Position numbers and translations under genes: made by a program. Positions 59,346 to 64,000 of a stretch of 64,000 bases of DNA are shown piece by piece. The notes under the pieces were generated by a model. That model did no database searches. It worked only from the letters and a program-made list of their open reading frames with translations, and was not told the DNA's origin. The stretch's first letter is position 1. Each line of letters opens with the position of its first letter. The DNA is taken from NCBI GenBank assembly GCA_963971425.1, contig OZ020515.1:3340678-3404677 (forward strand), written 5' to 3'. This DNA is from Bryoerythrophyllum caledonicum. Lineage: Eukaryota > Streptophyta > Bryopsida > Pottiales > Pottiaceae.

Positions 59346-59640
59346 AATCTATAATATATTAAGTTCACCAAAAAAAAAAAGTGAATTGACAATTTTTGAA
59401 AGGAAACAATTTTGAAGTTTTCTTGAAAGTGAGAGGGAGGACCTCCTACTTTACAATCTTATTTTAATTACAAAGATAAGAAGGTGGCTTGGTCGGGAGA
59501 GGTATGAAAGAACTGTAACCTATCAACTCCTAGAGAACTTGGAGGAACTTAAGCTTGCATTAGGTGAAATCCAAGAACATCAATTGTCAGTATCGCTCAT
59601 GCATCTCATTGGTGCTAAAAAAAACATGGAAATCTTCCAC
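59346..59640. other. End of duplicated flank and AT-rich DNA
   Basis: Bases 59,346-59,395 resume the match to 48,435-48,485 (TATATTAAGTTCACCAAAAA). After that the similarity to the TIMELESS flank ends. No gene. Confidence 0.55.
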
Positions 59641-61010
59641 ATTCTATCATTTTCTCGTATTTAACCCCTAAAATTCCTTGACGATTTCACACCATTAATA
59701 CTTCAAAACCATTGATTTTAGTGCAATGAATATGGAAGGAAACAAAAATTTGTATTTCTAGTTCTAAGTATGGGATCTCATTTAACACTTCATACATAAC
59801 ATACCCGCAAATTGCATCAACTTTGACCAAACGGATTGAAAGATTATAGTGTTTGAAGTAGAAAAAATGGTTCATTTTCATCCCTCCGTTGAGTGGATCA
59901 GTAGACTTTAAGACTCAAAGACTTAGACTTTCACTTGGTGTCAAAGTTCTGCACTACACAAGGTCAAAATTTTATTCCACCATCTTGATCATGATATCAA
60001 CTCCTCGTACACAAAGTTTTAGAGGTAGGAAAGGGGTGTAGCATATTCAAAAAAATTGTGCAAGGAGTGGAGGTTCAAAAACTACCAATTCACTTTTAAA
60101 AATTTTGTGAACAAAATATGTTTTAGAATGAAAATTCCAAACAGTCAATAAGAAGGTTTACAACACTTCTTGTAATAGAAAAAATAAGAAGTGAAAATCA
60201 TGAAGATCAAAGTATTATGTGAAATAGAAGAAGTTTTTTTGGTTCCTTGCCTCACAATGAGTGAAAATCTTTGACTTGAGATAAAATGTATTTTCCCACC
60301 AGAGACAAGTAACGTTTCTTGACAATTGAGTTATTCGTAAAGGGAACCGGTCTTTTGTCCTCCTTTTTTCATGCAAAAGAGAATCTAACCTGTATTTGAG
60401 TGTAGCCGCAAAGTAATCATGTGAAAAAAATTCAGGGTTTGAGGGTTTTGAGGAGGTGTTATTTATGGCACAAGTGGCACAAATCTCCCAAAAACAAACA
60501 AGAACAATCATGAACGTCATGACACTTTGGCATGTATCCTACATCCTAGAGTTGTGCATGATGTGAAGGGTCACAGTTTGCTTAAAATAAAAGCCAGGCA
60601 CAAACTCGAGTTTGGGAATTCTAAGGCTCAAAAACTAGTCTATCCAGTGTTCTATTCAAGGTCTACAGTGAAACCCTGCCAGTGGACTCGGCGACCCTGG
60701 CTTTTCCATTTTACAGGTTAGAAACTGAGGATTTGGGGTACTTTGCGGATAACTCTAATATGGAAGGAAAAAATATTACATGCTAGTACTGAAAATCTCA
60801 AATTTACTAAAGTGTCCTAGTGAAAAGTTTTGGAGTTGCCCGATATGCCGGCACTCCACAATTTTCTCTTGAAGTCCAATGAGAATAAAAATCACACTCC
60901 TATGCACCTCTTGTCTTCTCGCATCTCTAAACAAAATTTCAAGAATTGCAAATATAAATTCCCCAAGATTTGCAAAAGTCCACCTCAAGAACTTTTTTAC
61001 TTAGGGATCA
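59640..61010 (+). repeat. Dispersed repeat family C, copy 3
   Basis: Similar to 28,530-29,420 in order, with extra sequence at about 60,310-60,770 that is not in the first copy. The open frames 60,215-60,520 (minus) and 60,527-60,721 (plus) carry no known motif. Confidence 0.6.
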
Positions 61011-61080
61011 AATCTCGCCTTCTCCTTCACTTCTTTTTCCTCATCCCAAAAGACATTCAAGAAAACTCTACCGTGTGATA

Positions 61081-61310
61081 ACCATGGTAACAAGCATGGG
61101 AACAAACATGGAAACAAACATGGGAACAAACATGGAAACCAACCCGGAAACAAACACGGAAACAAACATGGAAACAAACGTGGGAACAACCACAGGAACA
61201 AACATGGGAACGACCACGGGAACAAACATGGGAACAATATGGGAACAGACGTGGGAACAGACGTGGGAACGACCACGGGAACAACCACGGGAACATTTGA
61301 CTTGGTCGCG
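61081..61310. repeat. 12-bp minisatellite
   Basis: About 19 units of GGAACAAACATG with variants (GGAAACAAACAT, GGGAACGACCAC, GGAACAGACGTG). It reads as Thr-Asn-Met-Glu/Gly repeats on one strand and Cys/Phe/Pro-rich repeats on the other, with no sign that either is a gene. Confidence 0.85.
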
Positions 61311-61672
61311 GTGTGAACACGCAGAAAGCAATCCTCGTGGACACGTCAGCAAGGCCAGCCTCATCAGCAAACACTCCCGCCCTCGCTGATTGGCCCACGC
61401 GCCGCTCGAGATGTGGCCCACCCCAGCACAGTTTAATCACAGGATTAGTAACATGATTAGTGAAATAATTAGTATGTAGCCGAAGCCAAGCCAACGCTTA
61501 AGCCAAAGCCAAAGCCAAGCGCGAGCTCGCTCGCTCGCTCGCTCCAGACGCGCACTCAGCAGAATGGTTTCTAACTAAGCAGCAGCAGCAGCTCGCCAGG
61601 ACTTGCAGCTCGCGGAGATTCGCAGCGGAGAGAGAGGCAGAGCGCGCGCGCGGAGCTGCAGTTGCGAGAATC
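61311..61672 (+). promoter_or_regulatory. Promoter and leader region of the DprA-like gene
   Basis: GC-rich from about 61,490, with a GCTCGCTCGCTCGCTCGCTC run at 61,523-61,542 and a purine-rich GAGAGAGAGGCAG just before the start codon. No TATA box is obvious. Confidence 0.35.
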
Positions 61673-63072
61673 ATGCCTTCGCTGGGGCTGTGCAGGCTTC
61701 CGCTTGTGTTCGCTGTCCCCTCGCAGCAGCAGCAGCATTGCAGCACCTCCACCTCGTCGCGCTTCCTCGCCCTCCGCAGCAGCCGGGCGCCGCTATGCCA
61801 GCGGAAGACGAGGCAGCAGGTACGTTGTCTGTGTTGGGTTTTGCTAGATTGAGGTGAATTGTTGCTGAGGTGGGATTCAGGTGGAGTGCCGGGCGCAGGG
61901 GGAGTTCGGGGACAGGGGAGGGGCGTGGCGGGCGTACGCGTATGGCGACGAGCTCCCGACGCAGGCTGAGGCCGTGACGCAGGGCACGCAGACTGTGCAG
62001 ACCCAGGAGTATAAGTCCACTCCGGATTTAGATTACTTGCAGGTAGCGCTCTCTCTAGAATTCCTCGTTTTAGGGCTCAGTGAATCCGCGTTTCGGATAA
62101 GAGCTTGAATTGGTGAGAATGTAGGGCTGAAACCTAATTTGGATTGTAGTTTCTCTTCTTTTCCTCTCTAGAGTTTCTCGTTTTAGGGCTTAGAGCTGGT
62201 GTTTTGAACGTCGTATTGTGGTTTTGGTGAGAATGTAGCAAGGAAACCTAATTCGGAAGGATTCTTTTTCTTTTGTTTTTGTTGTTTTGCAGGAGCTTCT
62301 AGCTATTCAACAGAATGGGCCAAGGGCTATAGGGTTTTTCGGGACGCGGAACATGGGGTTCATGCACCAGCAACTTATTGAAATTCTTAGCTACGCAATG
62401 GTTATCACGGTGCGTGTCTGCATTTGAGGTTGTGTTCCAGGCATGCTGTTCGAGTGCATGCTGGTTTTTCTTGTTGGACTGTAGCATCTTATGAAGTTAG
62501 TTGATTCGCCAGGGTTTGTTTAAGTCGGCCCTTATTTTTTATTCAGAAAAATCACATTTACACTTCGGGAGCAGCGGGGACAAACGCTGCGGTGATAAGG
62601 GGAGCTTTGAGAGCTGAGAGGCCGGACCTCCTCACGGTGATTTTGCCGCAGAGCTTGAAGATGCAACCACCTGAAAGCCAAGAGTTGTTAGCCAAGGTGA
62701 TTGACTGCAGTTATCTTACTCGATTTCACAACCAGTTATTTGGCACCCTCTTAGTTCTGACTTTCACGTTTGGATGCATTGCAGGTGAAGAATGTGGTTG
62801 AGATGCCTCACAATGACCATTTGCCCTTGATAGAGGCTAGCAGGTAACAGATTCTGAGCACTTCTCTAGATCAGGTTTTCTTTGATGTAATTGTTTATGG
62901 TTGCATTATTGATTCTTCGCTTCGTTTGATTTGCAGATTGTGCAACATGGACATTTTATCCCATGTGCAACAAGTCATCTGTTTCGCCTTTCATGATAGT
63001 AACTTGCTTATGGAGACGTGCAGCGAAGCTAAAAACATGCGTAAAATTGTTACTCTTTTCTACCTGGATTGA
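61673..63072 (+). CDS. Plastid-type Rossmann/DprA-like protein of cyanobacterial descent
   Basis: Six exons, 61673-61819, 61881-62042, 62293-62409, 62547-62696, 62785-62843 and 62937-63072, join in phase to 256 residues. The first about 50 residues are Ser/Arg/Gln-rich with no acidic residues, as in a chloroplast transit peptide. The core is strongly patterned: GPRAIGFFGTRNMGFMHQQL, SYAMVITKNHIYTSGAAGTN, AAVIRGALRAERPDLLTVIL, PQSLKMQPPESQELL, SHVQQVICFAFHDSNLL and the C-terminal RKIVTLFYLD. Cyanobacterial relatives are annotated as DNA recombination-mediator protein A, a Rossmann-like fold; whether the plant protein binds DNA or a nucleotide is not known to me. The start is the first ATG in frame with the transit-like segment. 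No defects were seen. Confidence 0.85.
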
Positions 63073-63442
63073 CAATCGATAGGGTTTCTGGTGTTGAATT
63101 TATGTGAGGAAGCCACTTTTGTAGGGTGTTGATGCTCACGAGTGAGCCCGTGTACAAGTTTTTCATTGAGATAATATCAATACGATTCTTTCTCCGAGCA
63201 TATCAGGATCCATTCTTTTCGTGCGTTGTTTGGAGGCTTTTCAGTAGTAAGTAACGTGATTGAATTGTTAGGAATTGCTGGCTTTCGTTGCTCTGGGAAT
63301 GTTTTAATATATTCTATGCCTTCTGATGATTAGAAAGCAGAGTTAAACTTCAGTTCTCTGATTAACTAAATTGGAGGAATGTTCACCAACAGGTACCTCG
63401 TACTGATCACTCTGTTATTGTTTGATTGTTCGATCCATTCAT

Positions 63443-63777
63443 TCAGGCCTTTCCGTCCTTCACTTTGTCTTTCCCGGTCTCCTCAGCTTTCTTTTCTTCG
63501 TCTTGTTGCTGCTTCTGGTTTTTATTGTCGTCTTTTAAATTGTCTGTGAGGTACTTGGGTCCACTGGGTTCCAAGTTCCACAGCGCTGCCGCGGCGGCAT
63601 CTCCAGCACGAGGTGTACTGTATTCCAACAGTGCGTTGAGTTGCTGAACGGCTCCAGCGTTTACGAGCGGTTGCCTGAGCGACTCGTTAAAGGAGATGTT
63701 TCGAATTGCTCGAGCAGCGGCTTCTTGTGTCCATGGAGTCCCCGGGCCTGCCATTGCAACCAACACCTCTGCTGCTC
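63443..63777 (-). CDS. Armadillo-repeat protein, last coding exon (partial gene)
   Basis: The minus-strand exon begins after an acceptor (AATAGGCAG) at 63,778-63,786 and ends at the TAA-side border 63,443. It encodes QEAAARAIRNISFNESLRQP, LVNAGAVQQLNALLEYST and AGDAAAAALWNL, the helix pattern of armadillo repeats, followed by a charged Lys/Gln/Glu tail (KNQKQQQDEEKKAEE). Armadillo repeats bind proteins; partner and role are unknown. Upstream exons should lie beyond 64,000. The gene converges on the DprA-like gene with about 370 bp between stop codons. The plus-strand frame over the same DNA is a shadow. Confidence 0.7.
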
Positions 63778-64000
63778 CTGCCTATTTTCACACAACGCCT
63801 GGGGTAAACTTCTTTCTATTCCTTTTGGTATAGAATTTGGTTCCTTTTTAGAAGTTTCTCGTGATTTATTTGAGATTTAATGAGCTATAACTGTCGTCTC
63901 TTTTGTCCTCATGAGCATTTAGGAGTTGAATTAGATGGATTGGTCAGCAGAGTTACAGATGATGCATTGGATATGAGGAGCCTTATTTATGGTGGACACC

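Noticed and set aside
61001..61494. Frames on both strands with Met-Gly-Thr-Asn or Cys-Phe-Pro repeats
   Set aside because: Artefacts of the 12-bp minisatellite.
1..64000. CRISPR array, bacterial operons or phage genes
   Set aside because: The DNA is eukaryotic with spliced genes. Tandem arrays here lack unique spacers of constant length.

Overview
The window reads as nuclear DNA of a land plant. The genes are spliced. Plant telobox motifs (TTAGGGTTT) sit in gene leaders. The recognisable families are plant ones: SABATH methyltransferase, B3 domain, a plant BTB/POZ type, and a chloroplast protein with a cyanobacterial relative. The mobile DNA is plant-like too (CACTA ends, hAT, Tourist-like and fold-back MITEs, a DUF7869 transposon gene). 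Long AT-rich intergenic DNA, short introns and a DUF7869 element fit a bryophyte or another early-diverging land plant best, but I cannot name the species.

Bases 1-22,200 are a graveyard. In order they hold: a Rab-GDI fragment that runs into the right end of a CACTA-like transposon; a DUF7869 transposon gene kept in frame but with four stop codons; a SABATH methyltransferase pseudogene with four stop codons; a second CACTA-like terminus with a 229-bp higher-order repeat; a T-poor tract holding a long ATG-less reading frame with three 32-residue repeats; a decayed cysteine-rich repeat gene; a MITE; a broken hAT-type transposase gene; and a two-domain B3 gene with one stop codon.

Bases 22,900-25,000 carry an intact 10-exon GPN2 GTPase gene. 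It has one textbook AT-AC (U12-type) intron and a second, probable U12-type GT-AG intron. Bases 25,000-33,800 are AT-rich DNA without convincing genes, but with several hairpin-forming MITEs, a dispersed repeat and a purine tract.

Bases 34,700-46,100 are the functional core: an intronless BTB/POZ gene, then CDC45 on the minus strand, then TIMELESS (17 exons, 1,339 codons in one frame) on the plus strand. CDC45 and TIMELESS act together at the replication fork and are divergently transcribed from about 1.25 kb of shared upstream DNA. That DNA holds a perfect E2F-type site, two near-E2F sites and a 128-bp, about 95% self-complementary inverted repeat.

Bases 46,100-61,000 are mostly repeats. 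A second copy of the TIMELESS ends and its downstream flank starts at about 52,900, internally deleted to a pseudogene. A 3.07-kb inverted-repeat element has inserted into this copy, and the unbroken paralogue at about 48,430 serves as its empty site. A small spliced gene of unknown function lies just before the pseudogene. The right end holds a chloroplast-type DprA/Rossmann-like gene (61,673-63,072) and the 3' exon of an armadillo-repeat gene on the minus strand.
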